A DNA stretch of 64,000 nucleotides, from positions 41,951 to 105,950 of the forward strand of contig NZ_FNIE01000021.1 of NCBI RefSeq assembly GCF_900103985.1, written 5' to 3'. The notes beneath the pieces are model-generated. The model made no database searches. It saw only the letters and a list, made by a program, of their open reading frames with translations, and was not told the DNA's origin. Made by a program: the position numbers and the translations under genes. This DNA is from Actinacidiphila guanduensis. Lineage in GTDB: Bacteria; Actinomycetota; Actinomycetes; Streptomycetales; Streptomycetaceae. Position 1 is the stretch's first letter. Every line of letters begins with the position of its first letter. This document shows, piece by piece, positions 6,201-15,237 of the stretch.

Positions 6201-9200
6201 GTGGCGGGCTTCGCCCATCTGCATGTCGCGTCCGGTTACTCCGCGCGCTATGGCGCCTCGCACCCGGAGCAGCTCGCCCGATGGGCAGCCGAGCGGGACA
6301 TGCCCGCACTGGCGCTGACCGACCGCGACACCGTCACGGGAGCGGTGCGGTTCGCCGCGGCCTGCGCCGCGGAAAGGGTGCGCCCGATCCTCGGCATCGA
6401 CCTGGCGGTGGCGCAGACCGCGCCGCCCCCACCGCGGCAGCGCCGCCGGACCCCGGTGCGCGGCGGCGCCCATGTGGTCGAGCCGCCGCTGCGGTTCGTG
6501 CTGCTCGCCCGGGACCGGGAGGGCTGGGCCCGGCTGTGCCGGATCACCTCCGCGGCGCACGCGGGCACCGCAGGCGGCGCGGCGCCGGTGATGGTGCCCT
6601 GGGCGGCGCTGCGGGAACACGCGGGTGACGGGCTCATCGCGCTGCTGGGGCCCCTGTCGGAGCCGGCGCGCGCCCTGGCGGCCGGGCGGGAGGACGTCGC
6701 GGCGCGGCTGCTCGCCCCCTGGCAGGAGGTCTTCGGCGACGGGCTGCGGCTGGAGGCGGTCGTCCACGGCCGTCCCGGGACCGGGCCGGGTTCGCTGCGG
6801 CTTGCCGCCCGCACCCTTGCGCTCGCCGACCGGACCCGTATCCCCGCCGTCCTCACCAACGCCGTCCGCTACGCCGATCCGCAGCAGCACCGGCTCGCCG
6901 ACGTGCTGGACGCCGCGCGGCTGCTGCGGCCGATCGACCGGCGGCGCCTGGACACCGGCCGGCGCTGGCTCATGGAGGAGGCGCGGATGGCGCAGGTCGC
7001 ACAGAAGGTCGCCGAGTGCGCCGGCGCGGGCCCGCGCCGCGCCGGGCGGCTCCTCGCGGACACCGCCGCCACAGCGGACGCCTGCCGCCTGGACCCCTTC
7101 GCTGACCTCGGACTGGGAGGCGCCCGGCACTTCCCCGAACCCCAGGTCGTCGGAGCCGAGCCGGGCCCCGAGGGCGCCGCCCGGCTGCTGCGGCAGCGCT
7201 GCGAGGCCGGTATGACCCGCCGCGGCCTGGAGCGCGACCAAGAGGCGCAGGCACGACTGGAACAGGAGCTGGGAGTCATCTCGCGGATGGGCTATGACTC
7301 GTATTTCCTGGCCGTCGGGCAGGTCGTGGCCGACATCCGCGACCTGGGGATCAGGGTCGCCGCACGCGGCTCGGGCGCGGGCTCCCTGGTCTGCCATGCG
7401 CTCGGCATCGCCACCGCCAACCCGCTCGACCACCGCCTGCTGTTCCAGCGCTTCCTCAGCGAGGCCCGCAAGGATCAGCTGCCGGACATCGACATCGACG
7501 TGGAGTCGGCCCGGCGGCTGGACTGCTACGACGCGATCTTCCGGCGCTTCGGCCACGAGCGGGTCGCGGTCACCGCGATGCCCGAGACGTACCGGGCGCG
7601 CAGGGCGCTGCGCGACACAGGACTCGCGCTCGGCATCCCGCCGGACGAGGTGGACCGGATCTCCAAGAGCTTCCCCCACCTGCGCGCCTGCGACATCACC
7701 AGCGCCCTGGCCGAGCTTCCCGAGCTGCGCTCCCTGGCCGCCGAGGCGGGCAGCTACGGGCGGCTGTGGGAGCTCGCCGAGGGCTTGGACGCCCTGGTGC
7801 ACGGCATGGCCATGCACCCGTGCGGTGTGATCATCAGCGACGCCACCCTGCTGGACCGGCTGCCGGTGCAGCCCACGCCCCAGGGCGACTACCCGATGGC
7901 CATGGCCGCCAAGGAGGAGGTCGAGGCGCTGGGCAACATCAAGCTCGATGTCCTCGCGGTCCGGATGCAGTCCGCGATGGCCCATGCCGTCGCGGAGATC
8001 GAGCGGGTGACGGGTCGGCGGGTGGACCTCGACGACCCCCGGCAGGTGCCGCTGGACGACGTCTTCGCCTTCAAGCTCATCCAGGAGAGCCGCACCATAG
8101 GCATGTTCCAGCTGGAGTCGCCGGGCCAGCAGGACCTGCTGTCGCGGCTGCAGCCCCGCGACGTCCAGGACGTCATCGCCGACATCAGCCTCTTCCGCCC
8201 GGGCCCGGTCCAGGGCGGCATGCCCGAGCGATACGTCGCCGCCCGGCACGGCGGCGAACCGCAGTACCCCGACGGCCGCCTGGAGAGCGTCCTCGCCGAC
8301 ACCTACGGGGTGACCATCTGGCACGAGCAGATAATCGAGACCCTCGATGTGATGACCGGCTGCGGGAAGGACCAGGCGGAGGTCGAGCGGCGGCGGCTCG
8401 GCGACAAGGAGGCGCTGCCCGGGATCAGGCAGTGGTTCCACGACGCGGCCACCGCCCGGGGCTTCGACGCGAAGGTCCGCGACGAGGTGTGGGCGACGAT
8501 CGAGGCGTTCGGCGCGTACGGGTTCTGCCGTGCGCACGCGGTCGCCTTCGCCGTGCCCGCCCTGCAGTCGGCCTGGCTGAAGGCGCACTACCCGGCGTTC
8601 CTCCTGGCCGGACTGCTGGAGCACGATCCCGGCATGTGGCCCAAGCGGGTGATCGTCGCCGACGCTCGCCGCCATGGGGTGCCGGTGCTGCCGGTGGACG
8701 TCAACCGCTCGCGGGCCGCGCACATCGTGGAGCGCGCCGAGCAGGGCCGGTGGGGGGTCAGGCTGGCGCTGTCCGGGGTGCGCGGCATCAGCGAGGAGGA
8801 GTGCGCGCGGATCGAGGCGGGGCAGCCGTACCGGTCGCTGTCGGACTTCTGGCAGCGCGCCCGGCCCAGCCGCCCGGTCGCCGAGCAGCTCGCGGAGATC
8901 GGTGCCCTGGGCGGCTTGTACGAAGGGCGGCTGACCCGCCGGGACCTGCTGCTGCAGATCGCCGAGCTGCACCGGCAGTCCCGCAGCCGGACCGCCGGCG
9001 CGGGGCAGCTGCCCTTCACCGCCGCCCCGGTCGGCGGGGCGGAGCCGAGCGGGCTTCCGGAGATGACCAGCCGCGAGTCCCTGGGGGCGGAGCTGCACAC
9101 CCTGGGCATCGACGTCTCCCGCCACCTGATGGAGCACCATCACCGGCTGCTGCGGGAGATCGGCGCCACCGACGCCGCCCACCTGGCCGACGTGCGGGCC

Positions 9201-9662
9201 GGCCGGCAGGTGCTGGTCGCCGGGGTGCGCTCCGCGACGCAGACCCCGCCCATCGCCAGCGGCAAGCGGATCATCTTCGTCACCTTGGAGGACGGCTCCG
9301 GCCTGGTCGACCTCGCCTTCTTCGAGGACTCCCACGAGGCGTGCGCCCACACCGTCTTCCACTCCGGGCTGCTGCTGGTGCGCGGCACCGTCCAGGTCCG
9401 CGGCACCCGGCGCACGATCGTGGGCACCATGGCGTGGGACCTGGAGGAGATCGCGGCCACCCGCCGCGACCACGGCCCCGAGGCCGCCCTCGCCCTGCTC
9501 GGCGCCACCCGCCCGCACCCCACCCCGGCGCAGCCGCAGCGCACCCTGGCCAACGGCACCACCGGCGCCCGCCTGCACCCCTACGCCGACCTCCAGCCCG
9601 CGGGCACCCGCACGGCGGACCTGCGCAAGCTCGGCCACCGCAGCCCGGGGAGCGCCGGATGA
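6201..9662 (+). CDS. dnaE2: error-prone DNA polymerase III alpha subunit (DnaE2/ImuC type)
   Basis: A 1153-residue C-family polymerase for mutagenic translesion synthesis. The GTG start at 6201 follows GGAGG at about 7 bases. The N-terminal PHP domain is degenerate: the usual H-x-H reads LHVAS and the later TDH reads TDR. The palm carries PDIDIDVE (428-435) and a second catalytic Asp at about 657 (DVQDVIADISLFRPGPVQGG). The C-terminal OB-fold region (about 1010-1080) is present. The gene ends in a 4-base overlap with the ImuB-like gene, and a LexA box precedes it, so induction by DNA damage is likely. It is distinct from the replicative DnaE1, which would be elsewhere. Confidence 0.93.
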   Translation: MAGFAHLHVASGYSARYGASHPEQLARWAAERDMPALALTDRDTVTGAVRFAAACAAERVRPILGIDLAVAQTAPPPPRQRRRTPVRGGAHVVEPPLRFVLLARDREGWARLCRITSAAHAGTAGGAAPVMVPWAALREHAGDGLIALLGPLSEPARALAAGREDVAARLLAPWQEVFGDGLRLEAVVHGRPGTGPGSLRLAARTLALADRTRIPAVLTNAVRYADPQQHRLADVLDAARLLRPIDRRRLDTGRRWLMEEARMAQVAQKVAECAGAGPRRAGRLLADTAATADACRLDPFADLGLGGARHFPEPQVVGAEPGPEGAARLLRQRCEAGMTRRGLERDQEAQARLEQELGVISRMGYDSYFLAVGQVVADIRDLGIRVAARGSGAGSLVCHALGIATANPLDHRLLFQRFLSEARKDQLPDIDIDVESARRLDCYDAIFRRFGHERVAVTAMPETYRARRALRDTGLALGIPPDEVDRISKSFPHLRACDITSALAELPELRSLAAEAGSYGRLWELAEGLDALVHGMAMHPCGVIISDATLLDRLPVQPTPQGDYPMAMAAKEEVEALGNIKLDVLAVRMQSAMAHAVAEIERVTGRRVDLDDPRQVPLDDVFAFKLIQESRTIGMFQLESPGQQDLLSRLQPRDVQDVIADISLFRPGPVQGGMPERYVAARHGGEPQYPDGRLESVLADTYGVTIWHEQIIETLDVMTGCGKDQAEVERRRLGDKEALPGIRQWFHDAATARGFDAKVRDEVWATIEAFGAYGFCRAHAVAFAVPALQSAWLKAHYPAFLLAGLLEHDPGMWPKRVIVADARRHGVPVLPVDVNRSRAAHIVERAEQGRWGVRLALSGVRGISEEECARIEAGQPYRSLSDFWQRARPSRPVAEQLAEIGALGGLYEGRLTRRDLLLQIAELHRQSRSRTAGAGQLPFTAAPVGGAEPSGLPEMTSRESLGAELHTLGIDVSRHLMEHHHRLLREIGATDAAHLADVRAGRQVLVAGVRSATQTPPIASGKRIIFVTLEDGSGLVDLAFFEDSHEACAHTVFHSGLLLVRGTVQVRGTRRTIVGTMAWDLEEIAATRRDHGPEAALALLGATRPHPTPAQPQRTLANGTTGARLHPYADLQPAGTRTADLRKLGHRSPGSAG

Positions 9663-10690
9663 GCCCCCGCCGGTACATCGCGCACCTCCACCTGCACGCC
9701 GAGCCGGACGAGGAGCAGCTCGCGGACATCCTGGAGCTGCTCTCCGGTGTCACCCCGCGGCTGCAGGCGTTCCCGCCGGACGCCGTCCAGCTCGACCTCA
9801 CCTCGGCGCTGCGGTACTTCGGCAAGGACCCCGGCGAGCTGGTGCAGATGGCGCGGATGCGGCTGACGGCCATGTACGGCATCGAGACCAGCGCGGGCCT
9901 CGCGGGCAATCGCATGCTGGCCGCGATGGCGGCGGCCGCCTCGCCGCCGGGCGGCACCACCCGGGTCCCGGCCGACCGGGCGGGCGTGGAGGCGTGGCTG
10001 TACCCCCGCCCGGTGGCGGCGCTGCCCGGGGTCGGCCGGGCGACGGCGACGGCACTGGGCAGGTACGGCCTGCACACCGTCGGACAGGTGGCGGCCACTC
10101 CCGCGGCCACCCTCCAGCGCATCCTGGGCGCCGCGCCGGCCAGGATGCTGGCCGAGCGGGCCCGCGGCCACGACCCCCGCCCGGTCACCTCGGCCACGCC
10201 CGCGGCCCACATGACCGCCGACCTCGTGCTCGACCGGGACTGCCTCGATCCGGCGCAGCACCACCGCGCCGTCCTCGGCCTGGCCGAGCAACTCGGCCTG
10301 CGGCTGCGGGCCGAGCAGCAGGCCGCCGGCCGACTCACCCTCACCGTCCGCTACGCCGACCGCACCGCCACCACCCGGACCGGCACCCTGCCCGGACCCA
10401 CCGACCACTCACCGGTGGTGATCGCCGCCGCTCTCGGGATCCTGGCCTCGCTGGGGCTGGAGCGTGCCCGCGTCCGCGCCTACGCGCTGCGGCTGGACGA
10501 TCTGCGGCCGGCCGCGCGGACGCCCCGCCAGCTCACGATGGACCCCGCGGACGAGCGCGCCCGCGCCGCCGAGTCGGCGGGCGACCGCGCCCGCCGCCGC
10601 TTCGGCCCGGCAGCCGCCCACCCCGCGACTCTCGCCGGCCCGCGCGAAGACCGCCCGCGCGGGGACGGCCCGCGGCCGGACCGATCGTGA
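9659..10690 (+). CDS. ImuB-like Y-family polymerase homologue lacking catalytic acids
   Basis: A 343-residue protein starting at the ATG that overlaps the dnaE2 stop (ATGA, 9659-9662). The helix-hairpin-helix (ALPGVGRATATALGRYGLHTVGQVA, about 120-145) and the little-finger region through LRLDDL are recognisable as DinB/ImuB-like. The palm is altered: the DxD of the first strand is HLHLH (residues 9-13), and the SxDE motif reads PPDAVQLDLT, with the Glu changed to Ala. The fingers appear shortened. ImuB proteins act as non-catalytic adaptors between DnaE2 and the clamp, which fits. The C-terminal 50 residues are Arg/Ala/Pro-rich. No imuA' gene is adjacent. Confidence 0.85.
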   Translation: MSPRRYIAHLHLHAEPDEEQLADILELLSGVTPRLQAFPPDAVQLDLTSALRYFGKDPGELVQMARMRLTAMYGIETSAGLAGNRMLAAMAAAASPPGGTTRVPADRAGVEAWLYPRPVAALPGVGRATATALGRYGLHTVGQVAATPAATLQRILGAAPARMLAERARGHDPRPVTSATPAAHMTADLVLDRDCLDPAQHHRAVLGLAEQLGLRLRAEQQAAGRLTLTVRYADRTATTRTGTLPGPTDHSPVVIAAALGILASLGLERARVRAYALRLDDLRPAARTPRQLTMDPADERARAAESAGDRARRRFGPAAAHPATLAGPREDRPRGDGPRPDRS

Positions 10691-10925
10691 CGGGTCCGCG
10701 GGGCGGGTACGGCACGGCGAAACCGCCGTGACGCCCCGTCAGCAAGCCCCGTTCCGCGACTGCTCGACCGGGCCGCCACTCGGACGAGTGAATCCGTACG
10801 AATCGGAAGGCCGACCGGAACAAGCCTCGGACACGGTGCGTTCCGACATACACAGGCAGTAATCATCGACTTCGTTCACCGACATCGCGAAGGCCCGGCC
10901 GCCGCCGGTCCGAAGAGGAGTGACC
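10691..10925. other. intergenic region with a palindrome and the promoter of the PPOX gene
   Basis: A 235-bp gap. CACTCG-GA-CGAGTG at 10777-10790 is a 6-bp inverted repeat that could be an operator or a weak terminator for the preceding operon. The run from 10840 to 10870 is comparatively AT-rich and probably carries the promoter of the next gene. No ORF with coding bias was seen. Confidence 0.4.
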
Positions 10926-11390
10926 ATGAGCCAGACGCCCGCACGCAGCCCGCTGCTGGACCTGCTGAGCAGCCGGCAGAACGGCGTGCTCGTCACGATC
11001 AAGCGGGACGGCCGTCCGCAGTTGTCCAACGTGACGTTCTTCTACGACGAGTCCACGCGCTACGTCCGCATCTCCGCCACCGACGCCCGGGCCAAGACGC
11101 GGAACCTGCGCCGTGATCCACGCGCGAGCTTCTACGTGACGACACCCGATCTCGGGGCCTACCTGGTCGCGGAAGGGAACGCGGAGCTGACCCCGGTGGC
11201 AGCCGATCCCCACGACGCCACCGTGGACGAGCTGGTCGAGCTGTACCGGGCGATAGCCGGCGAGCACCCGGACTGGGAGGAGTACCGAGCGGCGATGGTG
11301 GCCGACGGCAGGCTGGTCATCAAGCTGCGGGTGGAACGCGCCTACGGATGGGGCCGCGCCGAAGGCGGGACCAGCGGCGCCCTGGACTGA
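10926..11390 (+). CDS. PPOX-class (pyridoxamine-phosphate-oxidase fold) F420- or flavin-dependent oxidoreductase
   Basis: A 154-residue split-barrel protein: LLDLLSSRQNGVLVTIKRDGRPQLSNVTFFYD, then RISATDARAKTRNLRRDPRASFYV. The sequence is typical of the actinobacterial PPOX family that uses F420 or flavin; the pattern KTRNLRRDPR is the common cofactor phosphate-binding stretch. The ATG at 10926 follows GAAGAGGAG by 5 bases, so it is preferred over the GTG at 10920. The substrate is unknown. The gene is monocistronic and faces the protease gene across a strong hairpin. Confidence 0.9.
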   Translation: MSQTPARSPLLDLLSSRQNGVLVTIKRDGRPQLSNVTFFYDESTRYVRISATDARAKTRNLRRDPRASFYVTTPDLGAYLVAEGNAELTPVAADPHDATVDELVELYRAIAGEHPDWEEYRAAMVADGRLVIKLRVERAYGWGRAEGGTSGALD

Positions 11391-11480
11391 CGGCTCGACC
11401 GGCAGCCCGGCCGACAGCCCGGCCGAACGGGGCTCAGCGGCAGGAGCGAGGAGACAGGAGCAAGGAGAGGGGAGAACGGC

Positions 11481-11515
11481 GGTGCCCCCGCCGCGCGGAG
11501 GACGGCGGGGGCACC
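11481..11515. terminator. bidirectional terminator
   Basis: A 12-bp perfect stem GGTGCCCCCGCC / GGCGGGGGCACC with an 11-base loop lies between convergent genes ending at 11390 and 11564. Confidence 0.8.
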
Positions 11516-11563
11516 TGAAAGTGACACCGGAGACGGGCTCACCGGCCGAAGTGCGGCCGGGGA

Positions 11564-12586
11564 TCAGTAGACGCTGACCCCGTAGGCGCTGAGGGCCTCG
11601 GTCACGGGCTGGAAGTACGTCGTGCCGCCGGAGGTGCAGTTGCCGCTGCCGCCTGAGGTCAGGCCGATGGCCTTGGTGCCGTCGTACAGCGAGCCGCCGC
11701 TGTCGCCGGGCTCGGCGCAAACGTTGGTCTTGATCAGGCCCGAGACGACCTCACCGCTGCCGTAGTTGACGGTGGCGTTGAGGGCCTGGACGGTGCCGCT
11801 GTGGATACCGGTGGTGGAGCCGCGGCGCTTGACGGACTCGCCGACGAAGGCGTTGGCGGCGCTGGTGATGTCCTGGCTGCCGACGGTGCCGTCGTGGGCG
11901 ACGGAGGTGTCGTAGCGGACGATGCCGTAGTCGTTGCCGGGGAAGCTGGTGCCGGTGGTGGGGCCGATGTAGCTGCCGGAGCCCGTGTAGTAGTCGGGGT
12001 AGCCCTCAGTGCAGTGGCCGGCGGTGAGGAAGTAGTAGGTGCTGCCGCTGCGGACGTTGAAGCCGACCGAGCAGCGCCAGCTGTCGGTCTCCACGGCGTC
12101 GCCGCCGGACAGGAGCTTGCTGAAGGTGCCCGGGACGCGGGAGATGCGGACCGCGTCGCCGTAGCCGGCGGTGGCCTTGGTGAGCCGGTCGAGCTGGGCG
12201 GAGGTGACGCGGCTGTCGGCCTCGACCTGCAGGGTGTCCGTGCGGGGGTCGACCGCCCAGGCGGTGCCGGCGATGTCGGTGCTGCGGGCCGCGTTGCCCG
12301 CCTGGTTGAGCTGGGCGGTGCTGTGGGCGACGAGGTGGGCGGTGCCGCCGGCGGCGTGGACGGCGTCGGCTGCCGCCTGGGTGGTGACGTTGACGACCGT
12401 GGTGTGGGCCGCGGCGTCGTAGTAGGTGCCCGCGGTGTTGTCCGTGCCGAGGTGGGCCGCGAGGGATGCGGCGGCCTCAGGGGACGTGGTGGAGGGGGCG
12501 GCGTGGGCAGAGGGGAGCGCGAAGGCGGTTGCGGCCAGCAGGCCGGAGGCGACGGCGAGGAGCTGCAGGCGCCGGGTGGACTTCAC
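11564..12586 (-). CDS. secreted chymotrypsin-like serine protease, streptogrisin type (S1 family)
   Basis: A 340-residue preproprotein. It has a signal peptide (1 to about 29, ending AHAA), a propeptide (about 30-160) and a mature domain starting near SGGDAVE (about 160), as in streptogrisins A/B/C/D. The catalytic triad is visible: His191 in LTAGHCT, Asp219 in GNDYGIV, Ser296 in GDSGGS. Cys pairs at 172/192 and 290/317 fit the family disulfides. The GTG at 12586 follows AGGAGG by about 6 bases. It is secreted as a zymogen that matures by self-cleavage and degrades extracellular protein. Confidence 0.95.
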   Translation of the reverse strand: MKSTRRLQLLAVASGLLAATAFALPSAHAAPSTTSPEAAASLAAHLGTDNTAGTYYDAAAHTTVVNVTTQAAADAVHAAGGTAHLVAHSTAQLNQAGNAARSTDIAGTAWAVDPRTDTLQVEADSRVTSAQLDRLTKATAGYGDAVRISRVPGTFSKLLSGGDAVETDSWRCSVGFNVRSGSTYYFLTAGHCTEGYPDYYTGSGSYIGPTTGTSFPGNDYGIVRYDTSVAHDGTVGSQDITSAANAFVGESVKRRGSTTGIHSGTVQALNATVNYGSGEVVSGLIKTNVCAEPGDSGGSLYDGTKAIGLTSGGSGNCTSGGTTYFQPVTEALSAYGVSVY

Positions 12587-12800
12587 TCATTCCTCCTGTG
12601 GGGGATGGAGGTGCTGTGCCCGGATGGCACGAGGACCGGGCCGAGGGCGGACCGGTCGGGAAAGGGTTGACCATGGACCGTCAGGATCGAACCGATAAAC
12701 GAACATCACATCCGTCTGACGAGCACTCACAGGAGTATTCAGGTCTCACAGGTAACACACAAGAGGGACTCAGGAACCGCTTGAGGCGGGCACAGCAACA

Positions 12801-12826
12801 CCCCGGCGGTTCTGGGGCCGCCGGGG
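12801..12826 (-). terminator. terminator of the DUF1684 gene
   Basis: A 9-bp perfect stem CCCCGGCGG / CCGCCGGGG with an 8-base loop, 20 bp beyond the stop at 12847. Confidence 0.65.
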
Positions 12827-12846
12827 CGCACGGAAATGACAGCGTC

Positions 12847-13599
12847 TCAGCTGGTGAGAACGGCGCGCTCCCCTGCTTCGAGGGCGATGGGAAGGGTGTT
12901 GCCAGGGGGCGGGAAGGGACAGACGAAGGCGTCGGCGAAGGCGCACGGCGGGAGTTGGGTCCGGTTGAGGTCGAGCAGGAGCGAGCCGTCCGGGGCGGGC
13001 CGGGGCGCGTAGAGGAAGCGGAACCGGAAGCTGGTCGTGCCACTGGTGGCGTCGGCGAGGACGGCCCAGAGCCGACCGTCCTCCTGGACGGCAGCCGAAA
13101 GGGTGAGGGCGGTGCCGTCGAGGGCGAAGGCGAGCTCGCCGTCGAGGCCCAGACCGCGCTCGCGGCCGTCGTGGTTGGGCACCCGGACAGTGCGCTCGGC
13201 ACCGTAGGGGTGGAAGACGGCGGGCACGGTCCAGCGCTCGCTCCAGTCGAAGGCGTCGATGCCCGCGAAGGACCGGCGGGCCGGGGCCTGGGGGTCCCAG
13301 ACACGGATCGCGAGCAGGCCCTCGCGGTCGATGGCGAGCACCTTGACGCCGTCGGGCAGCAGCAGGGGGCGGCCCTCGGTCTCCAGGGCGGCGGCCACGC
13401 CGTCGGTCTCGTGCACCACGGCGCCGTTCTCCTGCCGCCACACACCGGGCAGGCCGGGGATCAGGCCGTCGGCGAGGTCGGCCAGCCAGTAGGTGCCGGT
13501 GAGCGCGAGGGGGCCGTGCGGGGCGGACACCGAGGCGGCGCGACGCTCGCGCCAGCGGTCCCAGTGGGCGCGGGGGCCGGCGGCGATTCCGGTACTCAT
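12847..13599 (-). CDS. DUF1684 family protein
   Basis: A 250-residue cytoplasmic protein without signal peptide. The C-terminal stretch with LDLNRTQLPPCAFADAFVCPFPPPGNTLPIAL corresponds to the family hallmark (usually DFNRAYNPPCAF...CPLPPPxN), and the preceding IDAFDWSERWTVPAVFHPY also fits DUF1684. The biochemical role of the family is not known to me. The ATG at 13599 was used. It ends just before a terminator and has no obvious partner. The usual aromatic residues of RAYNPP are replaced by RTQLPP, so it is a divergent member. Confidence 0.8.
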   Translation of the reverse strand: MSTGIAAGPRAHWDRWRERRAASVSAPHGPLALTGTYWLADLADGLIPGLPGVWRQENGAVVHETDGVAAALETEGRPLLLPDGVKVLAIDREGLLAIRVWDPQAPARRSFAGIDAFDWSERWTVPAVFHPYGAERTVRVPNHDGRERGLGLDGELAFALDGTALTLSAAVQEDGRLWAVLADATSGTTSFRFRFLYAPRPAPDGSLLLDLNRTQLPPCAFADAFVCPFPPPGNTLPIALEAGERAVLTS

Positions 13600-13665
13600 G
13601 GCGTCAAGCGTCGCACAGGGGTCCGAATGCCCCGTGGGGTGCCCGTGGGCCGAGGAGCCGGGAGG

Positions 13666-14910
13666 TCAGCAGCCGCAGTCGCAGTCGCAGCAGTCGCACC
13701 CGTCGCAGTCCCCGCAGCACTGGCAGCAGTCACCGCATCCGTCGCACCCGTCGCAGTCGCAGGCGCTGCACCACGCCTCGCGGCGCTGCCCGGTCCAGGG
13801 GTCGTCGTGGTCGGTGCAGCACAGCCGGCAGGTGCAGCACAGTCCGGCGTAGACGAGGCAGCCGGGCAGCAGGCCGCGTCGGCGCGGGGGTTCGGGCGGG
13901 GGGAAGCCGCCGGGGCCGAAGGGGTTGCCCGTGCCGCCCGGGTTCTGCGCGGGGGCGCCCGGCGCGTAGGGGTTGCCGCCGTACGGGTTGCCGCCCGAGG
14001 CGTTGCCCTCGTACGGGCGCTGGTCCGAGGCCGAGTGGGAGCAGGTGCCGGCGCCGAACGCCCGGTCGACGGATCGCTGGAGTTCGTGGACGAGCAGCGT
14101 GTGAGTGAGGCGGGCCGCGGCGGAGCCGGCGAACTCCACCTCGCGCAGGGCGAGGCGTATGCCGTGGCGGGCGTCGTCGCACAGCCGCCGGGCCTCGCCG
14201 AGGTCGGTGCCGATAACGGTGAGCGGGTTCCAGGCTCCGGTGCGGGTGTCCTCGGCCAGGTCCTCGACCGCGTCGAGCAGGTGGGCGAGCCGGCCGAAAA
14301 GCCGGCCGACCTCGGCGAGCGGTTGGGCGTTGCCGGGGCGGCCGGCGAGCACCGCGGTGTGCGCGAAGGCCGCCGCGGTGGCGGTCTCGGTGGGTTCGGT
14401 GACGGTCAGGACGCCGGTGCCCGGTCCGGCCGCGGCCTCCAACTCGCCCTGCCGGCCGACGGCGTCGACCAGGACCGCGGTGTCGAAGCCCAGGGAGCCA
14501 CCGGTGCGGGCGCCGGCGACGTCCCAGCGGCGGGCCACCGTGCGGGCGGCGAGCGCGACGGGCCGCCGGCCGAACACCCCGTCGCCGTCCTGGACATGGT
14601 CGCGCATCTTCGCCGAGGCAAGCACCAGGGAGACGGCGGCGGCCAGGCGCGCGCCCTCACCGGTGGCCACGGAGGCGCCGCGCATCCCGCGCAACGGGCA
14701 GGGCCCGGCCTTGCGGTGGCCGGTGGCGGAGGGGGCCGACTGGGCCTCGGTGAGGACGGAGACGATGAGACCGTCGTAGTTGGTGGCGACGCGGGCGAAC
14801 TGCCCGTGCCCGTCGCGCAGGGCCAGGCACAGCCCGCACAGGTGCGCCAGCCAGGAGGCCGCCATGCCCTCGGACATGCGGTGGCGGCAGGGTCTGATGA
14901 TCCCGAACAC
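13666..14910 (-). CDS. DUF5685-type protein with extremely cysteine-rich C-terminal tail
   Basis: A 414-residue protein. The GTG at 14910 is preceded by GGGGGGA and begins VFGIIRPCRHRMSEGMAASWLAHLCGLCLALRD, the conserved N-terminus of a streptomycete family I know as DUF5685. The early CRH and CGLC residues could bind a metal. The middle (about 60-310) is mostly helical. A Gly/Asn/Pro linker (about 320-350) leads to a tail with 22 Cys in the last 66 residues, 16 of them in the last 35, alternating with Asp and Gly. Such a tail could chelate metal or form multiple disulfides. There is no signal peptide, so a cytoplasmic metal-binding role is more likely, but this is inference. Confidence 0.82.
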   Translation of the reverse strand: MFGIIRPCRHRMSEGMAASWLAHLCGLCLALRDGHGQFARVATNYDGLIVSVLTEAQSAPSATGHRKAGPCPLRGMRGASVATGEGARLAAAVSLVLASAKMRDHVQDGDGVFGRRPVALAARTVARRWDVAGARTGGSLGFDTAVLVDAVGRQGELEAAAGPGTGVLTVTEPTETATAAAFAHTAVLAGRPGNAQPLAEVGRLFGRLAHLLDAVEDLAEDTRTGAWNPLTVIGTDLGEARRLCDDARHGIRLALREVEFAGSAAARLTHTLLVHELQRSVDRAFGAGTCSHSASDQRPYEGNASGGNPYGGNPYAPGAPAQNPGGTGNPFGPGGFPPPEPPRRRGLLPGCLVYAGLCCTCRLCCTDHDDPWTGQRREAWCSACDCDGCDGCGDCCQCCGDCDGCDCCDCDCGC

Positions 14911-15237
14911 GACTGCATTCCCCCCGATCACCGCACCGGCTCCGAGTTGTGACCGGCGGTCAGGTTTCGGCCGTGCGCCAGCGGTCATGTTATCGGCGCG
15001 GCGCAAGGGCGCCGTAGGGCCGTACGGCCGCGGTTATCACCCGATCGTGGAGGACGTTCCCATCGCCTCGTCAGCTCTCCAGGGCCTGCCCCTGCTTGAC
15101 GGTGCGCCACTATCGTGTGTGCCAGTACCGTCACAACTCGCCCTCAGGGCGACTTTCCCCTTGGCGCATCACCCTCATCATGGATGACGATAGGACTAAG
15201 CGGACGGTACCGACCGCGTGCGAGAGAGGAGGCGTCC

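Noticed and set aside
5928..9638. A very long open frame antisense to dnaE2
   Set aside because: It follows the reverse of a gene with clear polymerase motifs. Its composition is that of GC-rich antisense translation, with no recognisable domain.
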